This document shows positions 34,058 to 44,913 of a stretch of 64,000 nt of DNA, in pieces. The translations under genes and the position numbers were made by a program. The first letter of the stretch is position 1. The number at the start of each line of letters is the position of its first letter. The DNA comes from Arthrobacter sp. MYb227 (GTDB lineage: Bacteria; Actinomycetota; Actinomycetes; Actinomycetales; Micrococcaceae), in the NCBI RefSeq assembly GCF_002975435.1, contig NZ_PCPT01000004.1:124001-188000 (forward strand), written 5' to 3'. The notes beneath the pieces were generated by a model. The model was given only the letters and a program-made list of their open reading frames with translations. It was not told where the DNA came from and made no database searches.

Positions 34058-36955
34058 CTAGACGCGCGGCTTTTCGCGCATCTCGTAGGTCTCGATCATA
34101 TCGCCGTCCTTGACGTCGTTGAACGAGCCAAGACCGATACCACACTCGAAGCCCTCGCGGACCTCGGTTGCGTCGTCCTTGAAGCGGCGCAGCGAATCGA
34201 TCTGCAGGCCTTCGGCGATGAGCTTGCCATCGCGAACCAGGCGAGCCTTGGTGTTTCGCTTGATGGTGCCGTTGCGCACGATGGTACCGGCGATGTTGCC
34301 CCACTTCGAGGAGCGGAATACTTCGCGGACCTCGGCGGTGCCCAGCTGGAATTCTTCGTATTCCGGCTTGAGCATGCCCTTGAGTGCCAGTTCGATGTCG
34401 TCGATGGCGCCGTAGATGACCGAGTAGAAGCGCATGTCAACGCCTTCCTTATCGGCAAGCTCGGCGACACGCTCGGCCGGACGGACGTTGAAACCAATGA
34501 TGATGGCATTGTCCACGGTGGCGAGGTTGACGTCGTTCTGGGTGATCGCACCCACGCCGCGGTGAATAACGCGCAGCTGCACGCCTTCGCCCACGTCGAT
34601 CTTGAGCAACGAATCTTCCAGGGCTTCAACGGCACCGGAAACGTCACCCTTGAGGATGAGGTTAAGGGTGTCGATCTTGCCATCGGCAACTGCCTGGTCG
34701 AAGTCTTCCAGGGTGATGCGCTTACGACGCTTGGCAAGAGCCGCGTTGCGGTCTGCTGCCTCACGCTTTTCGGCGATCTGGCGAGCTGTCCGCTCGTCAT
34801 CGGTCACCAGGAAGGTGTCACCTGCACGCGGTACCGAGGACAGGCCAAGGACCTGAACCGGACGCGATGGAAGTGCAACGTCAAGGTTTTCACCGTTTTC
34901 GTTGAACATGGCACGCACACGACCGTGAGCGGTACCTGCAACGATGGTGTCACCCACGGCGAGCGTACCGGACTGAACCAGTACGGTTGCCACGGCGCCG
35001 CGACCCTTATCAAGGTTCGCTTCGATGGCAATACCGCGAGCGGCCTTATCCGGGTTGGCACGCATGTCCAACGCGGCATCTGCGGTGAGCAGTACGGCAT
35101 CGAGCAGTTCGTCGATACCGATCTTCTGCAGGGCCGAGACGTGGATGAACATGGTGTCGCCACCGTATTCTTCGGGAACCAGACCGTATTCGGCCAGCTG
35201 GCCCTTGACCTTGTCCGGGTTAGCGGCAGGCTTATCGATCTTGTTCACTGCCACGACAACCGGAACACCGGCGGCCTTGGCGTGGTTGAGTGCTTCGATC
35301 GTCTGCGGCATGACGCCGTCGTCCGAGGCAACAACCAGAACGGCGATGTCGGTGACCTTGGCACCACGAGCACGCATGGCGGTGAACGCCTCGTGACCCG
35401 GGGTGTCAATGAAGGTCATCGCACGATCGCGCTCTTCATGCATGTGGTGGATCTGGTAAGCACCGATGTGCTGGGTGATGCCGCCGGCTTCGCCCTCAAT
35501 GACGTTTGACTTACGGATCGCATCGAGCAAGCGAGTCTTACCGTGGTCAACGTGACCCATGATGGTGACAACCGGTGGACGCTCTTCGAGCATGTCTTCG
35601 GTTTCTGCATCGATCTCGGCATCCAAGTCAATGGCAAACGAAGTAAGCAATTCGCGCTCTTCGTCTTCCGGCGAGACAACCGTAACGGTGTAGCCAAGCT
35701 CGGTACCCAAGACCTCAAAGGTTGCCTCATCCAGGGACTGAGTGGCGGTAGCCATTTCGCCCAAGTGGAAGAGAACCGTAACCAGTGCTGCCGGGTTTGC
35801 ATTGATCTTGTCAGCAAAGTCGGTGATCGACGAGCCACGGCGCAGGCGAACTTCGGTGCTGCCGTTACCGCGAGGTACCGACACGCCACCCAAGCTCGGA
35901 GCGCTCATCTGCTCAAGCTCTTGGCGCTTAGCGCGCTTCGACTTGCGCTGCTTGCCGCGTCCCGCGCCGCCCTTACCGAAGGCACCCTGTGTGCCACCGC
36001 GACCACGGTTTGGACCGCCGCCGCCCTTGTAGCCGCCGCCGCCGGCACCGGCACCCGGTGCTCCACCGGCTCCTGGTGCGCCACCCGGACGTGCCGGGCC
36101 GCCACGGCCACCTGCGCCACCTGGACGTGCACCGCCGGCCGGAGCCGGACGTTCGGTGCGGTTAGGCATCATACCCGGAGTAGCGCGTGCGCCACCCGGG
36201 GTGCGTGGACCTGCTCCTGCGCCTGCTGGGCGTGGACCGCCGGCGCCTGCCGGACGTGGGCCACCTGCACCGGCTGGACGTGGGCCGCCTGCGCCAGCTG
36301 CCGGGCGAGGACCGCCGGCACCCGCTGCGGGACGTGGACCACCTGGGCGTGGGCCGCCCGGACGTGGGCCACCGTTGCCCGATGGGCGATCCGAACGCAT
36401 GCCCTGCTGGGAAGCGAATGGGTTGTTACCCGGACGCGGGCCACCTGGCTTGGCACCCGGACGGGGGCCGGCCGGACGATCGGTTTCACCGGCGCCGCGC
36501 ATGCCCTGCTGGGAAGCGAATGGGTTGTTACCCGGACGCGGGCCACCTGGCTTAGCACCTGCCGGCTTGGGAGCCGACGGAGCCGCAGCGGCTGGGGCTG
36601 CAGGGGCGACCGGAGCGGCCGGAGCTGTTGCTGCCGGAGCTGCCGGAGCTGCCGGAGCTGCTGGGGCCGGCTTGAAGCCTGCTGGCTTCGGGCCCGGAGC
36701 TGCCTTAGGGGCAGCCGGAGCAGCTGCTGCTGCCGGGGTTGCGGATGCTGCCGGTGCCTTCTTGGCGGCCGGTGCTTCCTTGGGAGCTGCCGGAGCAGCA
36801 TTCGGGAACGCGGCGCGCAGCTTGCGCACGACCGGTGCCTCGATAGTTGAGGATGCGGAACGGACGAATTCGCCCATTTCCTGCAGTTTTGCTACTGCAT
36901 CCTTTGAAGTGATTCCGAGCTCTTTGGCGAGCTCGTGTACGCGGACCTTAGCCAC
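34058..36955 (-). CDS. infB: Translation initiation factor IF-2
   Basis: 965 aa. N-terminal '[21 protein letters not shown]' (IF2-N) is followed by a roughly 270-residue Ala/Pro/Gly/Arg-rich linker that includes a duplicated '[17 protein letters not shown]' block. The GTPase domain has '[12 protein letters not shown]' (G1), '[10 protein letters not shown]', 'DTPGHEAF' (G3) and 'NKID' (G4), then IF-2 domains II-IV. It places initiator tRNA on the 30S subunit. The long disordered linker is usual in actinobacteria. It follows ylxR and precedes rbfA in the same direction. Confidence 0.98.
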   Translation of the reverse strand: MAKVRVHELAKELGITSKDAVAKLQEMGEFVRSASSTIEAPVVRKLRAAFPNAAPAAPKEAPAAKKAPAASATPAAAAAPAAPKAAPGPKPAGFKPAPAAPAAPAAPAATAPAAPVAPAAPAAAAPSAPKPAGAKPGGPRPGNNPFASQQGMRGAGETDRPAGPRPGAKPGGPRPGNNPFASQQGMRSDRPSGNGGPRPGGPRPGGPRPAAGAGGPRPAAGAGGPRPAGAGGPRPAGAGGPRPAGAGAGPRTPGGARATPGMMPNRTERPAPAGGARPGGAGGRGGPARPGGAPGAGGAPGAGAGGGGYKGGGGPNRGRGGTQGAFGKGGAGRGKQRKSKRAKRQELEQMSAPSLGGVSVPRGNGSTEVRLRRGSSITDFADKINANPAALVTVLFHLGEMATATQSLDEATFEVLGTELGYTVTVVSPEDEERELLTSFAIDLDAEIDAETEDMLEERPPVVTIMGHVDHGKTRLLDAIRKSNVIEGEAGGITQHIGAYQIHHMHEERDRAMTFIDTPGHEAFTAMRARGAKVTDIAVLVVASDDGVMPQTIEALNHAKAAGVPVVVAVNKIDKPAANPDKVKGQLAEYGLVPEEYGGDTMFIHVSALQKIGIDELLDAVLLTADAALDMRANPDKAARGIAIEANLDKGRGAVATVLVQSGTLAVGDTIVAGTAHGRVRAMFNENGENLDVALPSRPVQVLGLSSVPRAGDTFLVTDDERTARQIAEKREAADRNAALAKRRKRITLEDFDQAVADGKIDTLNLILKGDVSGAVEALEDSLLKIDVGEGVQLRVIHRGVGAITQNDVNLATVDNAIIIGFNVRPAERVAELADKEGVDMRFYSVIYGAIDDIELALKGMLKPEYEEFQLGTAEVREVFRSSKWGNIAGTIVRNGTIKRNTKARLVRDGKLIAEGLQIDSLRRFKDDATEVREGFECGIGLGSFNDVKDGDMIETYEMREKPRV

Positions 36956-37117
36956 ATTTCTCCTGTCTGAAGGCCCGCGCTCACTTTTAGAAAGTTAGTG
37001 CACGAGCCGTCTTTTGCTGTCTTGCCCAGCACCCAGTAGGGGTGCCACAGGCGTTGCGACGCATAACTGATGTGTTCATCGTTAGGCGCTCATCGCTTGG
37101 AACTCATCGGGTTTCCA

Positions 37118-37465
37118 TCAGATTTCTGACCCGCTTTCAGGTTGGACGACTGTGAAGGTGCTTTCCCCGGTTTGGGTCCGCACCTTGGCTTCCGGTGATT
37201 CGAGCAACGAGGAAACATCTACCTTGGTCCTAAAAGACCTGGGAAATGCCCCGCGCTTGATGGCACATTCGGCACATTCCGGATGGGGGTGCAACCAAGC
37301 ACCGCGACCGGATAACCGCCGGGTAGGATCTGGAACGGGGATATTTCTACCATCCACGTTGCCAAGCACCCAGCGTTGCAACTGATTTTGGTCCACAACC
37401 TTGCGGCATCCAATACACGTGCGCTGCGGCTGTTGCTGCACTGACACGTATCTCTTCTCCCGCAC
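37118..37465 (-). CDS. ylxR: YlxR family RNA-binding protein
   Basis: 115 aa. 'QRTCIGCRKVVDQNQLQRW', 'PVPDPTRRLSGRGAWLHP' and 'CAECAIKRGAF' are the YlxR (DUF448) signatures. The family is found between nusA and infB and is implicated in rRNA/RNase P or transcription regulation in Gram-positives. The gene position here agrees. Confidence 0.93.
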   Translation of the reverse strand: MREKRYVSVQQQPQRTCIGCRKVVDQNQLQRWVLGNVDGRNIPVPDPTRRLSGRGAWLHPHPECAECAIKRGAFPRSFRTKVDVSSLLESPEAKVRTQTGESTFTVVQPESGSEI

Positions 37466-37588
37466 TTGCGTTTAACCACTTACACAGTGGACCGCCTATA
37501 AGTCTATCGCGTTTCCTTCTCCCCCGGAGCGTGCCCTAGGACACGTACCCCACGGGTGGGAATGGAAACCGGATAAATCTCAAGGCAA

Positions 37589-37663
37589 ACAAAATCCGTC
37601 ACCACCTCAAAACCCTTGGGGCAACCAAAATGATCACCCCAGGGCCCTAGGCAGCGACGGATT
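37589..37663 (-). promoter_or_regulatory. Long hairpin between nusA and ylxR, possible attenuator
   Basis: AATCCGTC/GACGGATT outer arms enclose CCCTTGGGG/CCCCAGGG inner arms with an unpaired A. The 225-bp gap between nusA and ylxR is unusual for this operon, so this RNA may partly terminate or slow transcription; no U tract is obvious. Confidence 0.4.
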
Positions 37664-37690
37664 ACGTTCTAAAGCAAAATGCCTTAGCGG

Positions 37691-38659
37691 CTAGTTGGCA
37701 ACCGCATCGGAAATGATGTCAATGCGCCATCCGGTGAGCTTTGCAGCCAAACGAGCGTTCTGCCCTTCCTTGCCAATGGCAAGTGAGAGCTGGTAATCCG
37801 GAACCACAACGCGAGCCGAACGAGTTGCCTCATCGGTGATTTCCACCGAGACAACCTTGGACGGGGAAAGCGCCGAGGCAATGAACTTGGCCGGATCTTC
37901 GTTGTAATCAACGATGTCGATCTTCTCGTCGCCCAGTTCGGTCATCACGGCACGCACGCGTGAACCCATTTCGCCGATGCAGGCACCCTTGGCGTTAACG
38001 CCAGCGATGTTTGCCTGCACGGCAATCTTGGAACGGTGGCCGGCTTCGCGAGCCAGTGCCACGATTTCAACCGCGCCATCGGCAATTTCCGGAACTTCGA
38101 GCTCAAAGAGGCGACGAACCAGGTTCGGGTGCGAACGTGAAAGAGTAACTGCCGGGCCCTTGGGGCCACGGGTTACATCAACTACGTAGCAGCGGATGCG
38201 GTTACCGTGCGGGTACTTCTCGCCCGGTACCTGCTCCGGTGGCGGCAACAATGCCTCAACGGTGCCCAGGTTGACCTGAACCATGATCGGGTTGTTACCC
38301 TGCTGGATCTGGCCGGAGACTACCTCGCCGATCTTGTTCTTGAATTCGCCAACCACGTTGTCGTCTTCTGCATCGCGCAGGCGCTGCAGGATGATCTGGC
38401 GTGCGGTGGAGGCGGCAATGCGACCAAAACCGGTGGGGGTGTCATCAAATTCGCCAACAACCGTGCCGTCTTCTTCAAGTTCGGTGGCGAAGATGGTTAC
38501 GTGACCATTGCGGCGGTCAACCACGGCGCGAGCCTGTGGCATGGCACCCGGAGACTTCTGGTAGGCCAGCAGCAGAGCTTGCTCAATGGTGGGGATCAGA
38601 ACGTCGATGGGGATTTCGCGTTCTTTTTCGAGCATGCGCAGCGCGCTCATATCAATATC
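37691..38659 (-). CDS. nusA: Transcription termination/antitermination factor NusA
   Basis: About 322 aa from the TTG at 38659 ('[18 protein letters not shown]'), which follows GGAGGCCTGAG; upstream in-frame codons overlap rimP. Domains in order are NusA-N, S1 ('[29 protein letters not shown]' region), KH1 ('[22 protein letters not shown]' region) and KH2 ('[18 protein letters not shown]', '[19 protein letters not shown]'). There are no C-terminal acidic repeats, as in other actinobacteria. It lies 4 bp after rimP. Confidence 0.96.
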   Translation of the reverse strand, partial: DIDMSALRMLEKEREIPIDVLIPTIEQALLLAYQKSPGAMPQARAVVDRRNGHVTIFATELEEDGTVVGEFDDTPTGFGRIAASTARQIILQRLRDAEDDNVVGEFKNKIGEVVSGQIQQGNNPIMVQVNLGTVEALLPPPEQVPGEKYPHGNRIRCYVVDVTRGPKGPAVTLSRSHPNLVRRLFELEVPEIADGAVEIVALAREAGHRSKIAVQANIAGVNAKGACIGEMGSRVRAVMTELGDEKIDIVDYNEDPAKFIASALSPSKVVSVEITDEATRSARVVVPDYQLSLAIGKEGQNARLAAKLTGWRIDIISDAVAN

Positions 38660-38663
38660 CAAC

Positions 38664-39239
38664 TCAGGCCTCCAAGTTTTCTTCGTAGTTATCAAGTTCT
38701 AGTTCTTGCAGGTCTGCTTCTTCGGCGCGGGAGAATTCAACTTCAATGTGTCCGCGGCGGATCGAAGAAAACTCAATGTTTCGGGCTTCGCCGGTCTTGG
38801 GCTTCATGCCCTTCTTGACCTCGATCTCCGGAACCAGGGTAATTCCCGTCTCGGTGACCTCGGTGATGCGGCCAAGCAGGTTTTCTTCGCCGATCATGTT
38901 GATTTTCACCATGCGGCCAAGGTTGCGGTGCCAGTGACGGGGTTCGGTCAGCGGGCGCGAAACACCCGGTGAGGAAACCTCAAGTTCGTACGGTTCCGCG
39001 GTGTCCTTGGGATCACTATCGAGAGCCTCGGAGATGGAGCGTGAAACCTCGGCAACCTGGTCTAGCTCTACGCCCCCGGTGCCCTCAAGTAGATCTACTA
39101 CTACGTGTACGATCCGCTGGCCACCGGCCATGCGAACCTGAACTTCTTCCAGGATCAGCTGGTGGGAGGCGACGGTGGGCTCCAGTAGTTCGGTAAGGCG
39201 TGCTGCCTCTTGCTGGATGTCTGCCGGCTTGCCGGTCAT
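38664..39239 (-). CDS. rimP: Ribosome maturation factor RimP
   Basis: 191 aa from the ATG at 39239, which follows GGGAGGACTTTC. '[20 protein letters not shown]' region and 'GRMVKINM', '[14 protein letters not shown]' identify the RimP fold. It assists 30S assembly. The frame is open upstream to 39470, but that part is antisense to the next gene's start. First gene of the rimP-nusA-ylxR-infB-rbfA operon. Confidence 0.95.
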   Translation of the reverse strand: MTGKPADIQQEAARLTELLEPTVASHQLILEEVQVRMAGGQRIVHVVVDLLEGTGGVELDQVAEVSRSISEALDSDPKDTAEPYELEVSSPGVSRPLTEPRHWHRNLGRMVKINMIGEENLLGRITEVTETGITLVPEIEVKKGMKPKTGEARNIEFSSIRRGHIEVEFSRAEEADLQELELDNYEENLEA

Positions 39240-39355
39240 GAAAGTCCTCCCACTATTCGATGTTGTGCATATAAGAGTATCGACTTTTGCCCGCATCCGT
39301 CTGCCCCCGCTTCCCCGAAATGGCCATTTGGCCGGTACATGGGATGATCGAAGGG

Positions 39356-40486
39356 ATGGAAAAGCACTCGGCGCCTCAGCGAACGCGCACTCAGCACTCC
39401 CCCAAAAAACCCACGGCAGCAACGCGCGTACTTGGTGTGGTTTCGGTACTGGCAATTGCCGCTGGAACACTGGGAGTTGGGGTGTATCTCAAGCGTGATT
39501 CTCAAGCGTGGCAACGGATCTTAGGCACCGAGCCGGTCATTGAGGTGATCCCGGAACCCGGCGATGAGCTTGGTCCAATTCTTGATTCTGTGACGCTTAC
39601 CAATGACTCTTTGGGCACCTCCGCCAGTGGCAAATTAGCTCAACTCTATTCCTCCACGCAGACCATGCTCACCAAGCATGTTCGTTTACTCACACCCGAG
39701 TATTTTGCCCCGGTAATTGAGGAAGAAAACGAATCTGGCACCGCTTCTGCGCAGCCGGTCACACCACTGAGCGCTGCTTCTGCCAAGGAGCTTGCCAACC
39801 AATTGGCAACCTCCGGAGTGGGATTGGTGCAGGCATCCGTTGAGGCACCGGGCCAACGTTCACGCTCGGAATCATCTACCGGTTTTGAATTGATTCTTCA
39901 GGCCCGCACGTTACTGCAGGCGGCAGGCGGAACCAAAGCGCAGATCGATGCGCTTCCCACCCCGAAGCTTGCAAAGATCAGTCCCACGGATCTGCCGGAT
40001 CTCGTGCTCGCCCAATGCCCACTGGAACCGGGAACCGACTCCCCCGTGCCGGAGACTCCCGAGCTAGGGAACTCGACCGAGCCAACCATGCCGGATTCCG
40101 GAATTGTACTCGGTCAACTCGCCGATGCTGCCTACCGACTGGGGTATGCCTACAACGTTGCCGAATCCCGCACCTCCGGGTCTTTGCGCAACACCGCCGG
40201 TGAGCGTTCCGATGACCTTGTTGCTTTGGGAACCAACATCGAAACCCAATTTTCGGGCGTTGGTGAATGTGTTCCACTGCGCGAGCCCGCCTACACCCTG
40301 CCCCAGGATGCTGCGGCCAACCCCATGGATGCTGCCCGCAGCGGCGAAGAACAACTAGCACTGCTGTTGCGTGATGCGGCGGCCACCCAGCAGGGCGAGG
40401 TGCGCGCGGAGCTATTGCAGCACGCTTGGGATCAGGCCCTATACACACGCTTAGTGACGGGCAAGATTCCGGCGTTTACCGACTAA
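39356..40486 (+). CDS. Membrane-anchored protein with a C-terminal ferritin-like-type (DUF4439) domain
   Basis: 376 aa from the ATG at 39356; an ATG at 39344 is in frame. One hydrophobic segment at about residues 24-43 ('VLGVVSVLAIAAGTLGVGVYL') may be a signal anchor. The C-terminal 140 residues ('LADAAYRLGYAYNVAESR', 'GEEQLALLLRDAAATQQGEVRAELLQ') resemble the DUF4439 ferritin-like helical bundle often found next to rimP in actinobacteria. Function unknown. Divergent from rimP. Confidence 0.75.
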   Translation: MEKHSAPQRTRTQHSPKKPTAATRVLGVVSVLAIAAGTLGVGVYLKRDSQAWQRILGTEPVIEVIPEPGDELGPILDSVTLTNDSLGTSASGKLAQLYSSTQTMLTKHVRLLTPEYFAPVIEEENESGTASAQPVTPLSAASAKELANQLATSGVGLVQASVEAPGQRSRSESSTGFELILQARTLLQAAGGTKAQIDALPTPKLAKISPTDLPDLVLAQCPLEPGTDSPVPETPELGNSTEPTMPDSGIVLGQLADAAYRLGYAYNVAESRTSGSLRNTAGERSDDLVALGTNIETQFSGVGECVPLREPAYTLPQDAAANPMDAARSGEEQLALLLRDAAATQQGEVRAELLQHAWDQALYTRLVTGKIPAFTD

Positions 40487-40531
40487 AACGCACCCTTTGA
40501 TCCAAAGAATTATTTGACCCGCATAGGGGGT

Positions 40532-40554
40532 TACCCACCGCTTTGTGGTGGGTA
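40532..40554. promoter_or_regulatory. Inverted repeat overlapping the VOC promoter
   Basis: TACCCACC (40532-40539) and GGTGGGTA (40547-40554) with a 7-base loop; TATAAA follows at once (40553-40558), about 10 bp before the ATG at 40569. This fits an operator over a -10 box, or a terminator of the upstream gene. Confidence 0.45.
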
Positions 40555-40568
40555 TAAACTCTGAATTT

Positions 40569-41306
40569 ATGGCACTACGAGTGGTACAAGTGAACTTCAA
40601 GGCACGCAATGAAATCGCCCTGGGCAATTTTTGGGCCCGCGCCCTAGAGTGGGAAATTTCCAGCGAGGCGCCCGGGGTCATGAACATTGAACCACCAAAC
40701 TTTACTTGGCCCGAGCCCACGGCGCTAAGCATCGATGTTGTTCGGGTGCCTGATCCACAGACCGTTGCCTACCGGGCGCATCTGGATCTTGCCACGACCT
40801 CGCTGGAGCATCAGGCCAAGCTCATTGAACGATTGGTTTCTCTTGGAGCAACGCACGTCGATATTGGACAGTGTGATGTGCCTTGGGCAGTCATGAGCGA
40901 TCCGGAAGGCAATCTGTTCTGTGTGTTGGAGCCGCGGGCGATCTATAAGGATACCGGCCCGATTGCCGCGGTCGTTGTGCACTGCCAGAAACCGCAGACC
41001 CTGGGGAAATTTTGGGATCAGGCCACCGACTGGAGCCTGATCGAATCGGACACCGATTTTGTCTCGCTCCGCTCCGCCGCGGGCGTGGGCCCGTATCTCG
41101 AGTTTCTGCGCGCCGATGCACCAATTCGTTCAACCGGCCGCATGCACCTTGATCTGAAACCCTATGCGGGTAATGATCAGGCGGCGGAGGTTGCACGGTT
41201 GATTGGTTTGGGAGCGCGCGAGATTGATCTGGGCCAGGGCCAAGTTTCTTGGGTGTGTATGAGCGACCCGGAAGGCAACGATTTTTGCGTACTTGTGGCA
41301 GGCTAG
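40569..41306 (+). CDS. VOC family protein, two glyoxalase modules; its 3' end is the island attachment site
   Basis: 245 aa. Two tandem VOC modules (residues about 1-120 and 125-245) each end in the motif 'W..MSDPEGN.FCVL'. The family covers glyoxalases, dioxygenases and resistance proteins; the specific substrate is unknown. No Shine-Dalgarno sequence precedes the ATG and a TATAAA box lies 10 bp upstream, so the mRNA may be leaderless. The last 73 bases, including the stop, are repeated at 57423-57495. Confidence 0.88.
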   Translation: MALRVVQVNFKARNEIALGNFWARALEWEISSEAPGVMNIEPPNFTWPEPTALSIDVVRVPDPQTVAYRAHLDLATTSLEHQAKLIERLVSLGATHVDIGQCDVPWAVMSDPEGNLFCVLEPRAIYKDTGPIAAVVVHCQKPQTLGKFWDQATDWSLIESDTDFVSLRSAAGVGPYLEFLRADAPIRSTGRMHLDLKPYAGNDQAAEVARLIGLGAREIDLGQGQVSWVCMSDPEGNDFCVLVAG

Positions 41307-41309
41307 GCA
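41237..41309 (+). repeat. Left direct repeat (attL-like) of the island
   Basis: 73 bp matching 57423-57495 with one mismatch (T at 41296, C at 57482). It covers the last 23 codons of the VOC gene. It contains the short inverted repeat CCAAG-TTT-CTTGG at 41240-41252, which may be the recombinase core; the core assignment is inference. Confidence 0.9.
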
Positions 41310-41455
41310 ATACCGCCTGAAAGAACGGATCCTCAAGCGGCTAATTTCTCAAGCCTGCTGTAACACTAGATTCTTCGGGCCAGCTTGATTCTGGATGTAA
41401 CTGGTGGATGGTCAACAGGGGCTGAGGGACTTCGCTACGAAGTACTTTGAATACT

Positions 41456-43879
41456 TCATAGATCCTCTCGATAACTACGGTGGAATTCCTCAGGCGAAAC
41501 TGCCCAGGTTTCACCTAACAGTCCAAACAAAATCATGTCTTTCGGTTTCGACGAGGCTTCACCTTCCAACGTATCTAAGTGATCATCCGTTAAAGAAGTA
41601 CGAGCAAATACAGCTCCAATCCGCTGCCAACGCTTTTCCCCAACAAACTTGTAACTCTTAGTAAAGACATCTGGTTTGACAGTCCACTTTCGACCTTCAT
41701 GGCTGATTTCCCAGTCTCCTACATCACCGACTAATACATCACCGTTATCTGTCTTCCAAGTCGTCGAAACCGTCAAGAGCGCGGCTTCTACTTCTCCGAA
41801 ACGCACATACCTCGCCCACCCATTGGCATCTTGGTCTTTGCCTGAAATACGGTATGGATGGAACCCCATGAGAGCTAATAATTCCATGGTGTCGAATACA
41901 CCTGCCACATTTTTCCTGATAGATTCTTGGCACAGTGCAGCCCAGGGAACTAGGTCTGGATGCCTCTTCAAAGCATCGTTCCGTTTTCCATTAGACCACC
42001 CGGCTCCTGACATGTAATCGACCCACGAATCGTGCTCTGACCTCGCCAATTGAGCGAGCTCGCCTTGACTAATTCGTGCCCGCATCTGCGACGCATGGGC
42101 AGCGGCTTGATTTGGAAGCCAGTTCATTCCCAAGGTTGAAGTTGCGTAGAGAAGGTTGAGAATGGGTCGAACATTGCCCAATTTATAAAATCGATCTAAT
42201 CCCATATCCCACGGTTTTCGTGAAGCGATCGTCGTAGTCGGTGGCTCTCCAATATCGTTCAAGAATCGCTGGTGTTTCAGTCGCGCCATCCGGCCCCAAA
42301 TCCCAGAAGTAAATCCCTCCTCAAGAGCCAACGTAAAGCCAAACCCGTAGAGCGATCCAAGCATCGCTTGGCCAGAGATGCCGCTGATCGATCGGCTGAA
42401 TAGATACTGCAGACATTTGGGATAACGCACGGCAAGTTGTTGGGGAAGTTGGGCTGAGCCACCGAAGGGTTCCTCCGTGTAAATGATGGCAATCCGTTTG
42501 TCACCGCCTTGCATTGAAGCGAGTGTCTCAAACGATGGTTCGATAGGAACATGTTTAACTTGATGTCGGCTGTTCCAGCTACCAAAGCGGCGCTGGAACA
42601 ATTCGTAATCTCTGACCAAGTCTTCCGCCCGCGCACCGACAACGTGGACACTGGCAATCGAAGTTTCTTCCGTTTGTTGAATACCAGCGGCCTCACGATC
42701 ACGTATCACAAATTCAGAAAGCAATGCTTGGACCAAAGGGCTCTGACCCAAAATAACTACTTCCGAAACATTCTCCTGAAGCAGCCGCTCGGCTAATATT
42801 CGTGCAGTCGAAGAATAGACACTAATTACATCAACAAAACAATTTGGCGAAATATTTAAACTATTACGCCTATACTCATCACCCCGCCAGTGATCATCGA
42901 TTCGTAAAATACCATGAACAATTTCATTTTTCGTAAATTTAGCAGTATCTCTACTTGCGATAAATGTCTCAAAATTGTCGATATTTGCCTCGGGATTTGA
43001 ATCAATAAAGAAGATTGAAGAAGTTCTCTGAGATATGCGGGCTAAATTCTTATTGATGGTTTCATGCATCGACATATTTAGTTCTATTATGCTCGTATTA
43101 TTACGTCTTAGGAGCGCTATCTCCTGCTCAGATAATCCTACGCTGGGTAAAATCAGCCTCTTCTTCATTGAAATAAAGCTCCGGACATCTTCAGCTATCT
43201 CAATAGGACTAGTCGCCAATCCCGCGGACCCACTTCCCACCACAATTGTGTGACTAGTTCGCCAATGAACCCAAGACCTGTCGGAAACGTTCTTTAGATA
43301 ACCAGTAAGGAGGCCCAGAACACTGGCAAAAATTGTCATGAATGCGCCAACACGGGCCATTTGCAGACCGACAGGCAGACTGGATGGGCAAGGTAATGCA
43401 ACACCGCCAAATGGATCATCATAACTACCAGTGAATAAAGTAAGGCCCTCCAAAATGGGTGCCCAGAAAAACATCCTTTCTGGGTAGCAATACCAATATG
43501 AGGCCGCTCCTAGGAGTATGGTTCCGAGGCTCAGAACGCCTACGATACGCAGGAATCCACCCTTTCGATGCTTACCTTCACTCTGATCCCATGCCCAAAA
43601 AGCGATCACTCCACCAATGAGCGCCAGTACAAGCAGAAATGGAGAGCTTGGGCTCCAAAACAGCCCCGACTGATCAGTAGGGTGCTGTAGCGATCCATAC
43701 ATAGCTATCCCTACTGCCCCCGCAAGAAGCAGGTCACCAACAACCCATGCTACGGTTCGCGAAAGGCTCATATTTCCCCCTACTGGTCGCTCTTCAACCG
43801 CATCTGAAGAACGTCGTCTAAAAATTGCCAATACCTTGTCTGAAGCAACATTATCGGAAATTCGCGTGATCTGAACCAC
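41456..43879 (-). CDS. Membrane protein with Rossmann (TrkA-N-like), RyR and PGDYG-like domains
   Basis: 807 aa from a GTG at 43879. Four TM spans (about 41-61, 80-97, 110-128 and 172-193) precede a Rossmann-type segment ('TIVVGSGSAGLATSPIEIAE', residue 211 on) and a second ('VSEVVILGQSPLVQALL'). Residues about 608-657 are a RyR domain ('SEHDSWVDYMSGAGWSNGK', 'NDALKRHPDLVPW'). The tail has two PGDYG-like repeats ('GDWEISHEGRKWTVKPDVF', 'GLLGETWAVSPEEFHRSY'). The plan suggests a ligand-sensing, ion-channel-like or membrane signalling protein. First intact gene inside the left end of the island; no partner within 1 kb. Confidence 0.78.
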   Translation of the reverse strand: MVQITRISDNVASDKVLAIFRRRSSDAVEERPVGGNMSLSRTVAWVVGDLLLAGAVGIAMYGSLQHPTDQSGLFWSPSSPFLLVLALIGGVIAFWAWDQSEGKHRKGGFLRIVGVLSLGTILLGAASYWYCYPERMFFWAPILEGLTLFTGSYDDPFGGVALPCPSSLPVGLQMARVGAFMTIFASVLGLLTGYLKNVSDRSWVHWRTSHTIVVGSGSAGLATSPIEIAEDVRSFISMKKRLILPSVGLSEQEIALLRRNNTSIIELNMSMHETINKNLARISQRTSSIFFIDSNPEANIDNFETFIASRDTAKFTKNEIVHGILRIDDHWRGDEYRRNSLNISPNCFVDVISVYSSTARILAERLLQENVSEVVILGQSPLVQALLSEFVIRDREAAGIQQTEETSIASVHVVGARAEDLVRDYELFQRRFGSWNSRHQVKHVPIEPSFETLASMQGGDKRIAIIYTEEPFGGSAQLPQQLAVRYPKCLQYLFSRSISGISGQAMLGSLYGFGFTLALEEGFTSGIWGRMARLKHQRFLNDIGEPPTTTIASRKPWDMGLDRFYKLGNVRPILNLLYATSTLGMNWLPNQAAAHASQMRARISQGELAQLARSEHDSWVDYMSGAGWSNGKRNDALKRHPDLVPWAALCQESIRKNVAGVFDTMELLALMGFHPYRISGKDQDANGWARYVRFGEVEAALLTVSTTWKTDNGDVLVGDVGDWEISHEGRKWTVKPDVFTKSYKFVGEKRWQRIGAVFARTSLTDDHLDTLEGEASSKPKDMILFGLLGETWAVSPEEFHRSYREDL

Positions 43880-44699
43880 TATTTACGCAGTGACGCGCAC
43901 GGCCGATGCATCGGATGATTACGCAGGAAATTATTTGGCACATTTTTATCTACAAAGCAATAGTTTCACCAATTAGTGAAGGCATCCGTTATTCGAGTTG
44001 TCGGGATGACACATGAATTTTTCTATGAGTGCGGGTCCTCAGCTGACAGATAGTTACTCGGAAAATTCCGGCATACATCAACTAAAAAATCAGCTTACGA
44101 TCCAAAGAATCCTTTGCCCGGGAGATAAGTCATTGACGACGAATACGCAGTCAAGCTAACTTGAGAAACAAGGTCGAGGTAATTACTCCATTAGCTAACT
44201 GAATTTAATCACTTAATATAACAATATTTATTTGCATGGAGATTCGATGAAACGATATTATCGGATGGCAAATAGTGTCTATTTTTGTGATTATTTTTAA
44301 CAATTGGAATCATAAGTAATCAAGCTTGAATGGAAACCAAAAATCCACCCCTTCCCACGGATGGTTCATCACAAAAATAAAATCAATAATTCCTATGGGT
44401 GTCAATACTTATGCAAACTTTCAAAAGACGTTCACTATATTTTCCGAAGGAAATCCGAACACTCCAGTTTGGAACTCACCGTCGCAGTTGGCGACAGATC
44501 TACAAAACAGCATGTATAACGGAGCATGGGAACGTGTATGGATCGCCGCCGATTCTTTGCCAAATAGCTCAGGAGGTAGTCCTGTTCTGGCTTCTTGGTA
44601 GTTTCGTTCCGGCTACATACAAAGGCATGAGGTTCGTTGTACACGAAGAGACTAGATCCGTGTCCATGTAGCGAGGTTACACATCAGTTCACCGGAACA
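43880..44699. other. AT-rich stretch without a convincing gene
   Basis: This segment is clearly richer in A and T than its surroundings. Two overlapping plus-strand frames near 44326-44671 (about 91 codons each) lack ribosome sites and any motif I recognise. I see no tRNA or repeat. It may hold the promoter of the RyR gene near 43880-43950. Confidence 0.5.
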
Positions 44700-44840
44700 G
44701 CTCTACCAACAGCTATTTGGCAATCTAACCGTTAGAGCAGGGTTATGTCGATGTTGCGTAAGGTGGCGATTACTCCTGCTGTGTTCTCGATGCGGATCTG
44801 GGATTTGTCTTATTCCATGTCCAGCCCCCTTGGGACTCGT
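44700..44840 (-). pseudogene. Fragment of an ISAs1-type transposase C-terminus (probable)
   Basis: The minus strand reads 'DKSQIRIENTAGVIATLRNI' after an in-frame stop, which resembles the 'EDASQIRTGxAPxVMATLRN' block near the end of ISAs1-family transposases. Only about 25 residues are recognisable, and no inverted repeats are seen. The call rests on this one motif. Confidence 0.4.
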
Positions 44841-44913
44841 AGTTTGGAGTGGCCCGTTGGTTATCTGGGTATAGGGCGTTAACCAGCATCCAGCTGGCGC
44901 CTCGCAGATCTGC

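Noticed and set aside
35543-36998. Long plus-strand frames rich in Trp/Thr/Ala or Pro/Gly/Arg across infB
   Set aside because: They mirror the GC-rich repetitive linker of IF-2 on the other strand and have no independent motif.
44326-44671. Two overlapping small plus-strand frames in the AT-rich part of the island
   Set aside because: No ribosome site or recognised motif; composition alone explains open frames.
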